64,000 nucleotides of DNA from Actinomycetota bacterium (GCA_005885515.1 VAWK01000019.1:1-64000), one strand, 5' to 3'; positions 33,383 to 42,723 are shown, counted from the first letter of the stretch. A program made the numbers and translations. Notes: generated by a model not told the origin, from the sequence alone.

Positions 33383-34564
33383 ATGCCCAAGACCGTGATC
33401 CTCGGCACAGCGCGCACCCCGATCGGCAAGATGGGCGGCGGGCTGGCCACGCTCGAGGCCACCGAGCTCGGCAGCATCGCGATCGCCGCGGCGCTGGAGC
33501 GGGCCGAGGTCGCGCCGGAGCAGGTCGAGCACGTGGTCATGGGTCAGGTGCTCCAGGCCGGACAGGGCCAGATACCCTCGCGCCAGGCGCAGGTCAAAGC
33601 GGGCATCCCCAACGAGGTGCCGTCGGAGACGATCAACAAGGTGTGCGCCTCCGGTCTGCGCGCGTCGGTGCTCATCGACCAGGCGATCCGCGCCGGCGAT
33701 CTGCAGGTCGCGGTCGGCGGGGGGATGGAGTCGATGTCGAAGGCTCCCTACCTGCTGCCCGAGGCTCGCTTCGGCTACCGCATGGGCGACGCCCGGATGC
33801 TCGACGCGATGGTGCACGATGGTCTCACCAACCCCTTCTCGGGCAAGCAGATGTTCGTGGAGGCCACCGAGGTCTCCGACGAGCTGGAGATGACGCGCGC
33901 CGACCTGGACCGCTGGGCGCTGCGCTCGCACGAGCTGGCGCTGAAGGCCACCGATGCGGGACGCCTGCCGGAAGAGATCGTCGCGGTCACGGTCAAGGGA
34001 CGAAAGGGCGAGCAGCTGGTGGAGGTGGACGAGGGACCGCGCCGCGACACCTCGCTCGAGAAGCTGGCCGCGCTACCGGGGTTGGTGGGCAAGGACGGCT
34101 CGCACACGGCCGGAAACAGTCCCGGCGTCAACGACGGCGGCGGCGCGCTCGTGCTCGCCTCCGACGAGTGGGCGTCCGCGCACGGCAGGGACGCGCTGGC
34201 CGAGATCATCGCGCACGCGCAGAGCGCTAACGACTTCGCCTACCTGGCGACCACGCCGGCCAGCGCGGCGCGCAAGGCGCTCGAGAAGGCCGGCCTGCAG
34301 CCCGACGACATCGACGTGTGGGAGATCAACGAGGCGTTCGCGTCGGTGACGCTGAACTCGATCCGCATGCTGGGCATCGAGGAGGAGCGCGTGAACGTCA
34401 ACGGTGGAGCGGTCGCGCTGGGCCACCCGATCGGCGCCTCTGGCGCGCGCATCCTCGGCAGCCTCGTGCTCGAGCTGCGCCGTCGCGGCGGCGGCCTGGG
34501 TTGCGCGGCGATCTGCTCCGGCGGCGGCCAGGGCGACGCGTTGATCGTGCGGGTGGAGGCCTAG
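33383..34564 (+). CDS. Acetyl-CoA C-acetyltransferase (thiolase)
   Basis: The 393-residue thiolase has the nucleophilic cysteine in NKVCASGLRA, the catalytic histidine in GHPIGASGAR and the second cysteine in CSGGGQGDA. It cleaves or forms acetoacetyl-CoA and possibly longer ketoacyl-CoA; the sequence suits the acetyl-CoA acetyltransferase group. An AGGAG site at 33368-33372 serves the ATG at 33383; a GTG six bases earlier is possible. The neighbouring ACAD, ETF and B12 genes support acyl-CoA breakdown. Confidence 0.95.
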   Translation: MPKTVILGTARTPIGKMGGGLATLEATELGSIAIAAALERAEVAPEQVEHVVMGQVLQAGQGQIPSRQAQVKAGIPNEVPSETINKVCASGLRASVLIDQAIRAGDLQVAVGGGMESMSKAPYLLPEARFGYRMGDARMLDAMVHDGLTNPFSGKQMFVEATEVSDELEMTRADLDRWALRSHELALKATDAGRLPEEIVAVTVKGRKGEQLVEVDEGPRRDTSLEKLAALPGLVGKDGSHTAGNSPGVNDGGGALVLASDEWASAHGRDALAEIIAHAQSANDFAYLATTPASAARKALEKAGLQPDDIDVWEINEAFASVTLNSIRMLGIEEERVNVNGGAVALGHPIGASGARILGSLVLELRRRGGGLGCAAICSGGGQGDALIVRVEA

Positions 34565-34572
34565 CCCGGCAG

Positions 34573-35541
34573 ATGCCGGACCGCATGCAGCCGCGGCCCG
34601 GCGTGTCGCAGCCGCGCGCCGGGAAAGCCGCCGATGGCCTGCTCGCGGCGGGCCAGCCGAGCGCCAACGGTTACCGGCGAGCGGCGGCGTTCTTCGACCT
34701 CGACAAGACGCTGATGGCCGGCTCGTCGGGCATCTTCTTCGCCCGCGCGGCGTACGAGACGGGGATGATCTCACGCGGCAGGCTCGCGCGTGACGCGTAC
34801 GAGAACCTGCGCTTCCGCCTGCTCGGCTCGACCGACCAGCGCGCAGACGACGTGCGCAGGCGCGTGGGCCGCATGATCGCGGGCGCGCGTGTGCGCGACC
34901 TGCAGCGCCTGTCTCCGCGCGTGCTGGCGGGCGTGCTGCCGCGCCTTTATCCGCAGATGCTCGCGCGCGCATACGCGCACCAGGACGCTGGCGTGCGCGT
35001 CTACATCATCACGGCGGCCTCGCAGGAGATGGCCGACCTGCTGGCGCACGTGCTCGCGTTCGACGGCGGCCTGGGCTCACGCTCGGAGATCGTCGACGGC
35101 TGCTACACCGGCCGGCCCGCGGGGCCGTTCAACTACCGTGAGGGCAAGGTGATCTCGATGCGCGAGCTGGCCGAGCGGCAGGGGATCGACCTCGGTCTGT
35201 CTTTCGCCTACTCGGACTCCGCCTCGGACCTGCCGATGCTGCGGGCGGTGGGCTATCCGGTGGTGGTCAACCCCGACGCCGAACTGCGGCGGATCGCCGC
35301 CGAGCAGGGCTGGGAGGTGCTGCACCTCGACCGCCTCGGCCAGCGCCTGAAGGTGCTCGCGGCGCTCGGCGCGGGCATGGCCCTGGCGTCGCTGGGCAAG
35401 GCCGTGCGCGAGCGCGGCTCGGCCGCGGCGGGCGGGTCGCGGGCCGCGGGCGCGGGCGCTCGCGCTCTACAATCCCGCCCGCCCGGTCGCTGGGCCCGCT
35501 CGGCTCGCCCGCGTGGCGCTCGCCGGGGTGCCGATCGCTAA
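34573..35541 (+). CDS. HAD-IB family phosphatase
   Basis: The 322-residue protein has the HAD nucleophile motif [12 protein letters not shown] at residues 40-51, the second motif IITAAS, and the final [13 protein letters not shown] acidic motif. These place it in HAD subfamily IB (SerB-like), which dephosphorylates phosphoserine or lipid/sugar phosphates. Hydrophobic C-terminal helix [10 protein letters not shown] is followed by a low-complexity arginine tail that overlaps the start region of the next gene. The substrate is unknown. Confidence 0.88.
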   Translation: MPDRMQPRPGVSQPRAGKAADGLLAAGQPSANGYRRAAAFFDLDKTLMAGSSGIFFARAAYETGMISRGRLARDAYENLRFRLLGSTDQRADDVRRRVGRMIAGARVRDLQRLSPRVLAGVLPRLYPQMLARAYAHQDAGVRVYIITAASQEMADLLAHVLAFDGGLGSRSEIVDGCYTGRPAGPFNYREGKVISMRELAERQGIDLGLSFAYSDSASDLPMLRAVGYPVVVNPDAELRRIAAEQGWEVLHLDRLGQRLKVLAALGAGMALASLGKAVRERGSAAAGGSRAAGAGARALQSRPPGRWARSARPRGARRGADR

Positions 35542-35554
35542 ACCGGGCCGCGCC

Positions 35555-35977
35555 ATGCCCGCCGCCTCGCCAGCCCACAGCAAGATTCGCGTCGTCGTCG
35601 CGAAGCCGGGCCTGGACGGACATGACCGGGGAGCCAAGATCATCGCCCGTGCGCTGCGCGACGCGGGGATGGAGGTGATCTACACCGGCCTGCACCAGAC
35701 GCCGGAGCAGATCGTCGAGACCGTGATCCAGGAGGACGCCGACGCGGTGGGCCTGTCGATCCTGTCCGGGGCCCACATGACGCTCGTGCCGCGGGTGGTC
35801 GAGCTGCTGCGCGAGCAGGGCGTCGAGAACGTGCTGGTGACCGTCGGCGGCACGATCCCGGCCGAGGACATCCCCGAGCTCAAGGGCTTGGGCGTGGCGG
35901 AGGTGTTCACCCCGGGGGCGCCCACGCAGGCGATCGTGGATTTCATCCGCACAGCCACCGCCGAGCGCGTTGATTGA
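35555..35977 (+). CDS. Methylmalonyl-CoA mutase, stand-alone B12-binding subunit
   Basis: The 140-residue protein is only the C-terminal cobalamin-binding domain of acyl-CoA mutases: [12 protein letters not shown] with the DxHxxG ligand motif at residues 21-26, then [10 protein letters not shown] and the VTVGGTIP strand. The mutase catalytic chain is not in the window, so this is a two-subunit enzyme with a separate large chain (as in archaeal and some actinobacterial mutases). It isomerises methylmalonyl-CoA and succinyl-CoA with adenosyl-B12. MeaB upstream is its likely chaperone. The gene start is the ATG at 35555; an upstream GTG would overlap the HAD gene. Confidence 0.9.
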   Translation: MPAASPAHSKIRVVVAKPGLDGHDRGAKIIARALRDAGMEVIYTGLHQTPEQIVETVIQEDADAVGLSILSGAHMTLVPRVVELLREQGVENVLVTVGGTIPAEDIPELKGLGVAEVFTPGAPTQAIVDFIRTATAERVD

Positions 35978-35989
35978 CTCGTCAGTCAA
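35974..35989 (+). promoter_or_regulatory. Palindromic operator upstream of etfB
   Basis: TTGACTCGTCAGTCAA is a perfect 6+6 palindrome with a 4-base centre, overlapping the mutase-subunit stop and 53 bases before etfB. It looks like a TetR-type fatty-acid-regulator site. Its TTGACT half also resembles a -35 element, but the spacing to the nearby TAGGAT (23 bases) is too long. Confidence 0.5.
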
Positions 35990-36002
35990 CCACGCGAGCG
36001 GC

Positions 36003-36008
36003 TAGGAT
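36003..36008 (+). promoter_or_regulatory. Candidate -10 box for the etf operon
   Basis: TAGGAT in GGCTAGGATCG lies 33 bases before the etfB start, just after the palindrome, so a bound repressor would cover the promoter. Confidence 0.4.
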
Positions 36009-36041
36009 CGCACGTACAGAGTCAAAGGAGCGGCCCTACAG

Positions 36042-36833
36042 ATGAAGATATGCGTGCTGGTCAAGGAGGTCCCCGACGCCGCGGTGGAGAAGCGCCTCGA
36101 CCCCTCGACCGGGCGCATGGACCGCAGCGGCGAGAAGAACCTCAACCCCTACGACACGCACGCGATCGAGGCGGCGATGCAGATTCGCGAGGGCGGCGCG
36201 GCGGAGGTCGATGAGATCGTGGCCGTGACGATGGGTCCCGAGAGCGCGGTACGCGCCCTGCACAAGGCCGTGTCGCTCGGCGCCGACCGCTCGGTGCACC
36301 TGTGCGACGGCGTCCTGGCCGGCTCCGACGTGGCGGCCACGGGATACGCGCTGGCCCAGGCGCTGAGGCGGGAGAGCCCCGATCTGGTGCTGCTGGGACA
36401 GCAATCCGACGACGGCGAGTGCTACACGATCGGCGCGGTGGTGGCCGAGCACCTGGGCATGCCATCGCTGACGCAGGTGATCAAGATGGACGTCGAGGCC
36501 GACGCGCTGCGCTGTGAGCGCCAGGCCGAGTACGGCTACGACACCGTGCAGGTCAAGCTGCCGGCCGTGATCTCGGTCGGCGACGCGATCAACGAGCCCC
36601 GCTACCCGTCGCTGAAGGCGATCATGGGCGCCAAGAAGAAGCCCCTCGACGCGCTCAGCGCGAGCGACGCGCAGATCGACTCGAACAAGGTGGGAGGCGA
36701 GCACTCGGCTGCGCAGTGGGTCGCCGCCAAGCCGCCGCCGGCGAAGGCGGCGGGGGAGATCATCGAGGACGAGGACACCGGCGAGACGGTGGAGAAGATC
36801 ATCGCCTGGCTCGACGAGCGCAAGCTCATCTAG
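36042..36833 (+). CDS. etfB: Electron transfer flavoprotein beta subunit
   Basis: EtfB forms with EtfA the soluble FAD/AMP carrier taking electrons from acyl-CoA dehydrogenases. The 263-residue protein opens MKICVLVKEVPDAAVEKRL, has the LNPYDTHAIEAAMQ segment, GQQSDDGECYTIG and the conserved late block EPRYPSLKAIMGAKKKP. An AAGGAG site lies 11 bases before the ATG. First gene of etfB-etfA-ETF:quinone oxidoreductase, behind a palindromic operator. Confidence 0.96.
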   Translation: MKICVLVKEVPDAAVEKRLDPSTGRMDRSGEKNLNPYDTHAIEAAMQIREGGAAEVDEIVAVTMGPESAVRALHKAVSLGADRSVHLCDGVLAGSDVAATGYALAQALRRESPDLVLLGQQSDDGECYTIGAVVAEHLGMPSLTQVIKMDVEADALRCERQAEYGYDTVQVKLPAVISVGDAINEPRYPSLKAIMGAKKKPLDALSASDAQIDSNKVGGEHSAAQWVAAKPPPAKAAGEIIEDEDTGETVEKIIAWLDERKLI

Positions 36834-36867
36834 GCGCGGGTGGGCGAAAGGGAGTGAACTAAAAGCG

Positions 36868-37848
36868 ATGACGAACATCCTCATCTACGCGCTGCACTAC
36901 GAAGGCGCAATCAACAAGAACTCTCTCGGTGCCGTCAGCGAGGGCTCCCGCCTGGCGGGCGAGCTCGGGGGTGAGGCGCACGTGATCATGCTGGGCGAAG
37001 GCATCCCGCAGGAGCTGGCCGCCTCGCTCGGGGCACACGGCGCGAGCAAGGTGCTCGTCGCCGAGGGTCCGGAGGGTCTTGCCCAGCCGGTCGTGGACGC
37101 GATGGCCAAGGCGATCGAAGGGGGCGGCTACGGATACGCGCTATTCGGCGGTGGCCTGCTCGGCTTCGAGATCGGCGCTGGCCTGGCCGCGCGGCTGGGC
37201 GCGGGCGTGGTGATGGAGGTCACGGCGGTGCGAGTGGAGGGCGGCGAGCTGATTGCGGAGCGGCCGATCCTGGGCGATTCGGCGATCTCGGAGATCAAAT
37301 ACCGCTCGCCGGTGGGTATCGTGATCGGCCGCCTGAACGCCTTCGAGGCCCGCGAGAGCGGCGGCGGGCCGGCGGCGGTTGAACAGCTGGCCTTCGAGCT
37401 GAGCCCGCACGCGGGCCAGGCGACGATGCTGGTGCGGGGCGAACAGCGCGGCGCGGACGTGGACATCGAGGGCGCCGACATCCTGATCGCCGGCGGCCGC
37501 GGACTAGGCAAGCCGGAGGGCTTCACGCTGGTCGAGGAGCTGGCGCAGGCGTTTGGCGGCAACAGCGCGGTGGCCGCCACCCGCGCGGTGGTCGACGCCG
37601 GCTGGTACCCGTATGCGGCCCAGATCGGTCAGACCGGCAAGACGGTGGCGCCCAAGCTGTACCTCGCGGCCGGTATCTCGGGCGCGATCCAGCACAAGGT
37701 TGGCATGCAGTCCTCGGAGAACATCGTCGCGATCAACAAGGATGCCAATGCGCCGATCTTCGAATTCTCCGACCTGGGCATCGTGGGCGACCTGAACAAG
37801 ATCCTGCCCAAGCTCACGGAGGCTGTGAAGGCCAGGAAGGCGGGCTGA
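36868..37848 (+). CDS. etfA: Electron transfer flavoprotein alpha subunit
   Basis: EtfA binds the redox FAD of the ETF heterodimer. The 326-residue protein contains the FAD-binding C-terminal half with [55 protein letters not shown] split across residues 250-280, and [20 protein letters not shown]. It starts 34 bases after etfB with a GGGAG site and ends 4 bases before the quinone oxidoreductase gene, so the three are one unit. Confidence 0.97.
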   Translation: MTNILIYALHYEGAINKNSLGAVSEGSRLAGELGGEAHVIMLGEGIPQELAASLGAHGASKVLVAEGPEGLAQPVVDAMAKAIEGGGYGYALFGGGLLGFEIGAGLAARLGAGVVMEVTAVRVEGGELIAERPILGDSAISEIKYRSPVGIVIGRLNAFEARESGGGPAAVEQLAFELSPHAGQATMLVRGEQRGADVDIEGADILIAGGRGLGKPEGFTLVEELAQAFGGNSAVAATRAVVDAGWYPYAAQIGQTGKTVAPKLYLAAGISGAIQHKVGMQSSENIVAINKDANAPIFEFSDLGIVGDLNKILPKLTEAVKARKAG

Positions 37849-37852
37849 GGCG

Positions 37853-39585
37853 ATGTCCGCCCGCAACGGCGCGGTTGCGCCCGCGGCGTACCCGCCGGCC
37901 GTCGATCCGCAGCGGGAGTTCATCAAGCGCGGGCTCGACCCCGAGGATGAGGTGATCGAGGTCGGCGTGGCGATCGTGGGCGGCGGCACCGCCGGCCTGG
38001 CCTGTGCCAATCGCCTGCTGCAGTTGCTGGCCGAGGACCCGGAGACGATGGAGCGGTTGGGCGAGGTGCCCGTGGCGGTGATCGAGAAGGCAAAGACGTG
38101 CGGCGGCCACAGTCTCTCGGGCGCGGTGATGCGCCCCGGTCCGCTGCAGGAGCTGTTTCCAGACATGACCCGGGAGCAGTGGCGCGAGGAGGGCTTCGCC
38201 TTCGGCGAGGTCCGCAAGGAGGCGATCTACGTGCTGCCCAGCGCGAGGACCAAGGTGCGCATCCCGCCGCCGCCGCCGCAGCGCAATCACGGCAACGAGA
38301 TCGTCTCGGTCGCGGCCCTGGCGCGCTTCCAGCAGCGTCAGGCCGAGGAGGGGGGCGCGTACATCCTCACCGAGACCGCGGCCACGCAGCTGATCGTGCA
38401 GGACGGGCGCGTCGTGGGTGTGCGCTCGGGCGACAAGGGCCGTGGCAAGGACGGCGAGCCGCTGTCCAACTTCGAGCCGGGCACTGACATCAAGGCCCAG
38501 GTCACGGTCCTGGCGGAGGGCTGCTGGGGCCACATGACCGGCGCGGCGATCCGCGAGTTCAATCTCGCCGAGGACCGCGAGCCGCAGGTGTGGGAGCTCG
38601 GGGTAAAGGAGCTCTGGAAGGTGCCCAAGCCGCTGGACCGGGTGATCCACACGATCGCCGGCTGGCCGCTGAAGCTCTCGGCCCGCTATCACCAGATCGG
38701 CGGCTCCTGGATCTACCCGATGAAGGACGCGAGGAGCGGCGACGATCTCGTCAGCATCGGCTTCGTGATCGACCTCGACTACGCCGACGCCACCACCTCG
38801 GCACACGATCTGCTGCAGGAGTTCAAGACTCATCCGATGGTGCGCAAGATCCTCGACGGGGGACAGCGCGTGGGGGGGGGCGCGCGATCCCCGCGGGCGG
38901 CTACTGGGCGATGCCCAAGCTGTCGATGCCAGGGGCGGTGATCGTGGGCGACGCCGGCGGGATGGTGAACCTGGCTGCGCTGAAGGGCGTGCACTACGCG
39001 ATCAAGTCGGGGATGCTCGCCGCCGAGGCCATCTACGGCGCGCTCAAGCGCGGCGAATCGAGCTTCGAACGCTACGAGGAGGCGGTCGAGGAGTCCTGCA
39101 TCGGCCCCGATCTGTGGGAGCAGCGCAACACGCGCCAGCCGTTCGCCAAAGGCCTGTTGCTGGGCGGCCCGGTGATCGGCCTGATGATCGCCACCAAGGG
39201 ACGCTTCCCGGGCGGGCGCTGGTCGCTTCACCGCAACGACATCCAGCCCATGTTTATCGGCAAGACCAAGGATGCGTACCCCAGGCCCGACGGCAAGTAC
39301 ACCTTCGACAAGCTGTCCTCGGTGTTCATCAGCGGCAACGCCACGCGCGACGACGCTCCCAACCACATCCGCGTGCGCCGGCATGTTCCGCGCGTGATCG
39401 CCGACACCTGGCGCTGGATGTGCCCGGCGGGCGTGTATGAGATCCCGGAGGACGCCCCCGAGCACGGGGACGTGGACGTGATCGTGAACTACACCAACTG
39501 TGTGCAGTGCGGCGCGATCACGGCCAAGGGCGGTCGCCTGACCACGCCCGAGGGCGGCGACGGCCCGCTATATCAGCAGCTCTGA
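37853..39585 (+). pseudogene. ETF:quinone oxidoreductase, single apparent frameshift
   Basis: This flavoprotein passes electrons from ETF to the quinone pool. The first part (37853 to about 38886) has the FAD motif VAIVGGGTAGLACANRLL and the quinone-binding region; the second (about 38881-39585) continues PAGGYWAMPKLSMPG, GDAGGMVN and the C-terminal cluster domain. The frame changes at a run of nine G followed by CGCGCGATCC. Adding CGCG would restore the family's GARAIP motif; adding one G would also restore frame. Only three cluster cysteines are seen (CPAG, CVQC). It may be a sequence error, since both halves are well conserved. Confidence 0.85.
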
Positions 39586-39596
39586 GCTTGCGCTCA
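39583..39596 (+). terminator. Short hairpin at the end of the etf operon
   Basis: TGAGCTTGCGCTCA forms a 5-base stem with a TTGC loop and includes the operon's stop codon. No U-tract follows, so termination is uncertain. Confidence 0.3.
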
Positions 39597-39705
39597 CAGC
39601 TCGCGGGCGCTGCGCTGCTCGCGCGCGGGCGCGCCGCCGGAGGCGCGCTCGGAGCGCTCCCGACGCCGCGAAACATGCGCACGTTGCGGGTGTTACAGGG
39701 ATGCT

Positions 39706-40212
39706 ATGCGGATCGGCGACCTCGTTCTGTCGCTCCCCCGGGGCGTGCCGGCGCTGCCCGCGACGGCCGCCGCGGGCGCGCTGGCGTTGTGCGCCGCGGC
39801 GCCCGGCCAGTCGGGTGCCGGGCCCGCGCTACCGAGCACGGCCACGCTCGAACAGTGCGTCACTTCGGTGGAGCAGCTCGAACGCTCCGCCACGTTCGCG
39901 GGGGAGATGAGCGCGATCCCCGGCACGCTGCGCATGGCGATACGCATCGACGTGCAGGAGCGGGTGCCCGGCCGAGCCGGCTTTCACACGGTGACCGCGC
40001 CTGGGTTGGGCGTGTGGCGCATGTCGGATCCGAAGGTGAAGATCTACAAGTACCTCAAGCAGGTCACCAACCTCTCGGCGCCGGCGGTGTATCGCGCGCT
40101 CGTGCGCTTCCGCTGGGAGAGTGCGAGAGGCCATATGCTGAGGCGTGCCGAGCACGTCACGCCACGATGCGAGGAGCCGGCGGCCCCTCCCGTCCCGCCG
40201 CCGGCCGCCTGA
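39706..40212 (+). CDS. Secreted hypothetical protein
   Basis: The 168-residue protein has a probable signal peptide (LPATAAAGALALCAAAPGQSGA) and a single mature domain with beta-strand character: LEQCVTSVEQLERSATFAGEM, RMAIRIDVQERVPG, FHTVTAPGLGVWRMSDPKVK and LSAPAVYRALVRFRW, ending with a CEEP/proline tail. Two cysteines (in LEQC and RC) could pair, as in an Ig-like fold (inference). I do not know a function. It lies between the etf operon and rpmE. Confidence 0.72.
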   Translation: MRIGDLVLSLPRGVPALPATAAAGALALCAAAPGQSGAGPALPSTATLEQCVTSVEQLERSATFAGEMSAIPGTLRMAIRIDVQERVPGRAGFHTVTAPGLGVWRMSDPKVKIYKYLKQVTNLSAPAVYRALVRFRWESARGHMLRRAEHVTPRCEEPAAPPVPPPAA

Positions 40213-40393
40213 CCGGCGCGCCAAGTGCAGCCGGTCGCGCTCCGAGGAGCCGCCGGCCTTTGCACGCCGCGCGGCGGTGGCTTCGCGCGCCGCGGCGGCT
40301 TCGCACGCCCCGCCGGCTTCGCGCGCCGCGTCGGGCGAGCGCACCGCGCCGGCGAGCACAGCCAGCGCCGCAAAGCGGCGCTAGGTGAGCGTC

Positions 40394-40399
40394 TAGAAT
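40394..40399 (+). promoter_or_regulatory. -10 box for rpmE
   Basis: TAGAAT ends 10 bases before the rpmE ATG at 40410. The preceding stretch 40213-40393 is rich in short CGCGCCGCG repeats and holds no other recognised feature. Confidence 0.45.
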
Positions 40400-40409
40400 G
40401 GGCGCAGCT

Positions 40410-40643
40410 ATGAAGGCGGGCATCCACCCCAAGTACGTGACCGCACGCGTGCACTGCACGTGCGGCAACGAATTCCTCACGCGCGCGACCAGCGAGGAGC
40501 TGCGCGTCGAGGTGTGCTCCAACTGCCACCCCTTCTACACGGGGCGCCAGAAGCTCGTGGACACGGGCGGCCGGGTGGAGCGTTTCCAGCGCAGGGTGGC
40601 CAAGGGCCGCCTGCAGACCGCACAGGCTCGTCCTGCGAAGTAG
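40410..40643 (+). CDS. rpmE: 50S ribosomal protein L31 (zinc-binding form)
   Basis: The 77-residue protein begins [20 protein letters not shown], the standard L31 start, and keeps four cysteines (16, 18, 36, 39) that bind zinc, marking the C+ form. It is part of the large ribosomal subunit bridging to the small one. The DUF1385 gene follows after 4 bases, an arrangement common next to prfA in Gram-positives. An ATG at 40398 would add four residues but lies in the -10 box. Confidence 0.96.
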   Translation: MKAGIHPKYVTARVHCTCGNEFLTRATSEELRVEVCSNCHPFYTGRQKLVDTGGRVERFQRRVAKGRLQTAQARPAK

Positions 40644-40647
40644 CCCG

Positions 40648-41838
40648 GTGTCTTCCTCTCCGGCCGCGCGCGTGCCGGGGACTCCGGCGGACCCTCTAGC
40701 GGCGGACGCCGCCGGACAGGCGGCCCCGGCGGCGGACGGCGCCTCCGTCGACGCGACGCCCGCGTGGACGCCGCGGTCCGGGGACGATGGCTACCTGAGC
40801 GCCGAGCGCGACGCGCCGGTGGGCGGCCAGGCGGTGATCGAGGGGGTGATGATGCGCGGCGTGCGCAATTGGGCGGTGGCGGTGCGCAAGCCGAGCCCCG
40901 AGTGGGGACCGGTGGCCGAGCAAGGACCCGCGCCCGAGGAGGTACCGGCGCCCGAGCACAGACCGGCGGGCGAGGCGGAAGCGTCGGACGGGCCACCGCT
41001 CGGTGAGATCGATGTGCGCAGCTTCCCGCTGCGCTCGGCGCAGAGGCGCCACCGCGTGCTGCGCCTGCCGATCGTTCGCGGCGTGGTGGCGCTGGGTGGG
41101 TCGCTGGCGATCGGCTTCCGCGCGCTGGAGATCTCGGCCAACGCGCAGCTCCCAGCCGACGAGGAAGGCGGGCAGGAGCAGGAGATCTCGCGCGGCATGT
41201 GGGCGGGCACGGTGGTGGTGGCCCTTGCGTTCGCGATCGTCCTGTTCTTTCTCATCCCGGTGGGGCTCACCAGCCTGATCAAGCACCAGCTTGGCTCATC
41301 GCTTCTGTTCTGGCTGGTCGAGGGCGGCGTACGCACGGGCATCTTCCTCGGCTACCTGGTGCTGCTCTCTCGCTTGCGCGACCTGCGCCGCGTGCTCGAG
41401 TACCACGGCGCCGAGCACAAGACGATCTCCTGCTATGAGGCTGGCATCGCGCTAACGCCCGGCAACTGCAGCCGCTTCTCGCGGCTGCACCCGCGCTGCG
41501 GCACGAGCTTCCTGCTGGTGGTGATGATCGTGGCGATCTTCCTGTTCGCGCCGATCGGCCTGCCGGCCTGGTACTGGCTGCTCACCACGCGCATCCTGGG
41601 CGTGCCGCTGATCGCGGGCATCTCGTTCGAGCTGATCAAGTTCGCCGGCAAGAACCGCCGCCGCCGCTGGGTTCGCGCGCTGATGTGGCCGGGGATGAAG
41701 TTGCAGCTGCTAACCACCCGCGAGCCCGATCTGGACCAGCTCGCGGTGGCGATCTCGGCGCTGCAGGCGGTGCTCGTGCTCGAGAAGCCGGGAGAGCTCT
41801 CGGCGGACGATCTGCTCGGGCTCGAGGTCGTGGCCTAG
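40648..41838 (+). CDS. DUF1385 membrane protein
   Basis: The 396-residue protein has the DUF1385 hallmarks GGQAVIEGVMMRG near residue 60, the histidine/cysteine motifs EYHGAEHKTISCYE and HPRCGTSFLL, and about four to five membrane helices (for example VVVALAFAIVLFFLIPVGL). The His/Cys clusters suggest metal binding, but no function is established. An acidic Pro/Glu insertion of about 40 residues follows the first motif. The start is GTG, 4 bases after rpmE, so expression is probably coupled. Confidence 0.9.
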   Translation: MSSSPAARVPGTPADPLAADAAGQAAPAADGASVDATPAWTPRSGDDGYLSAERDAPVGGQAVIEGVMMRGVRNWAVAVRKPSPEWGPVAEQGPAPEEVPAPEHRPAGEAEASDGPPLGEIDVRSFPLRSAQRRHRVLRLPIVRGVVALGGSLAIGFRALEISANAQLPADEEGGQEQEISRGMWAGTVVVALAFAIVLFFLIPVGLTSLIKHQLGSSLLFWLVEGGVRTGIFLGYLVLLSRLRDLRRVLEYHGAEHKTISCYEAGIALTPGNCSRFSRLHPRCGTSFLLVVMIVAIFLFAPIGLPAWYWLLTTRILGVPLIAGISFELIKFAGKNRRRRWVRALMWPGMKLQLLTTREPDLDQLAVAISALQAVLVLEKPGELSADDLLGLEVVA

Positions 41839-41852
41839 CGCCGCGGCGCGGC

Positions 41853-41948
41853 TCAGGGCTGCGGCGGCGCGTTCAGGGCTGCGGCGACGCGTCGCCCGCG
41901 GCAAGTGGCGGCTCGCCGGCCGCGGCCAGTGGCGGCTCGCCGGCCGCG
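41853..41948 (-). repeat. Tandem repeats at the tetR 3' end
   Basis: Two repeat pairs lie here. A 19-base unit TCAGGGCTGCGGCGRCGCG occurs at 41853 and 41873, the second copy holding the tetR stop. A 24-base unit occurs at 41901 and 41925, giving the repeated GEPPLAA tail of the protein. Confidence 0.85.
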
Positions 41949-42628
41949 GGGAGGGCCGCCTTGTCCGCGTCGCCGGGCCGCATCGGCTCGGCGGAGGCGG
42001 GCGGGACCGCGCCGGGGATGGCGCGGCAGACCAGCTGGCGCCAGCTGGACTTGAGCCGCTCGAGCGGCAGCGAGCGCATGTGGCGCAGGTACAGGAACAG
42101 ATCTGCGCCCAGCGCTGCGAGCAGCAGCTCGGCGAGCAGCTCGGCGTCGCAGTCGGGATCGGCCTCGCGCAGGAGCAGGGTCACGTGCAGCCGGTAGACG
42201 CCATAGGGCGCCGACAGGAAGCGCGCGCCGCCGACCTCGGCGGCCGCCACGAGCATGGCGTGGCGGTCGAGCTGGTCGAGCACCCCTTCGCCGAACGCGG
42301 TCAGGCGCTCGCGCGGCGCGGCGCCGGGACCGAGCGGCGGGTCGCCGCGGATGATGTGCTCCTGGAACGCGCGCTCGTGCTCGCTGAGCACGGCCTGCGC
42401 GAGCGCGGCGCGCGAGCCGAAGCGGCGGAACACGGTGCCCTTGCCCACGCCGGCCGCGTCGGCGACGTCGTCCATGGAGACGCAGTCGGCTCCACGCTCG
42501 CCGAACAGCTGCGCGGCGCTCGCGAGGATGCGCGCGCGGTTGCGCGCGGCGTCGGCGCGCTCGCCGCCGTCGGGTTCGATCAGCGGCAGCTGGGAGCTCG
42601 TGATCGGCCATTGTGGCTGAGTCGCCAT
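41873..42628 (-). CDS. TetR-family transcriptional regulator
   Basis: The 251-residue protein has a TetR DNA-binding domain (NRARILASAAQLFGERG, VSMDDVADAAGVGKGTVFRRFGSR) and a helical ligand domain. The C-terminal 40 residues are a Pro/Ala linker with a duplicated GEPPLAA unit. It is divergent from yceI, and three GGAC-N4-GTCC palindromes lie between them, so it very probably represses itself and the yceI-FMN reductase pair. The inducer is unknown. Confidence 0.93.
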   Translation of the reverse strand: MATQPQWPITSSQLPLIEPDGGERADAARNRARILASAAQLFGERGADCVSMDDVADAAGVGKGTVFRRFGSRAALAQAVLSEHERAFQEHIIRGDPPLGPGAAPRERLTAFGEGVLDQLDRHAMLVAAAEVGGARFLSAPYGVYRLHVTLLLREADPDCDAELLAELLLAALGADLFLYLRHMRSLPLERLKSSWRQLVCRAIPGAVPPASAEPMRPGDADKAALPAAGEPPLAAAGEPPLAAGDASPQP

Positions 42629-42647
42629 ACCTACATCCTACTAAACC

Positions 42648-42659
42648 GGACCGTAGTCC
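42648..42659. promoter_or_regulatory. TetR operator site 1
   Basis: GGACCGTAGTCC, a 4+4 palindrome with a CGTA centre, 20 bases upstream of the tetR start on its side. Confidence 0.65.
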
Positions 42660-42689
42660 AATTGTCTGCTATGCTTTCTCCAGTAGGAA

Positions 42690-42705
42690 GCGGACCAAAG
42701 TCCGC
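42690..42705. promoter_or_regulatory. TetR operator site 2 (best)
   Basis: GCGGACCAAAGTCCGC is a perfect 6+6 palindrome with a CAAA centre. It is centred 44 bases from site 1 and 19 bases from site 3. Confidence 0.75.
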
Positions 42706-42709
42706 TCAG

Positions 42710-42723
42710 CGGACTAGGGTCCG
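42710..42723. promoter_or_regulatory. TetR operator site 3
   Basis: CGGACTAGGGTCCG is a 5+5 palindrome with a TAGG centre, the nearest of the three to yceI. Confidence 0.7.

Noticed and set aside
35555..35977. B12-binding mutase domain as a broken remnant
   Set aside because: The domain is complete with its own start, and stand-alone small subunits of acyl-CoA mutases are known.
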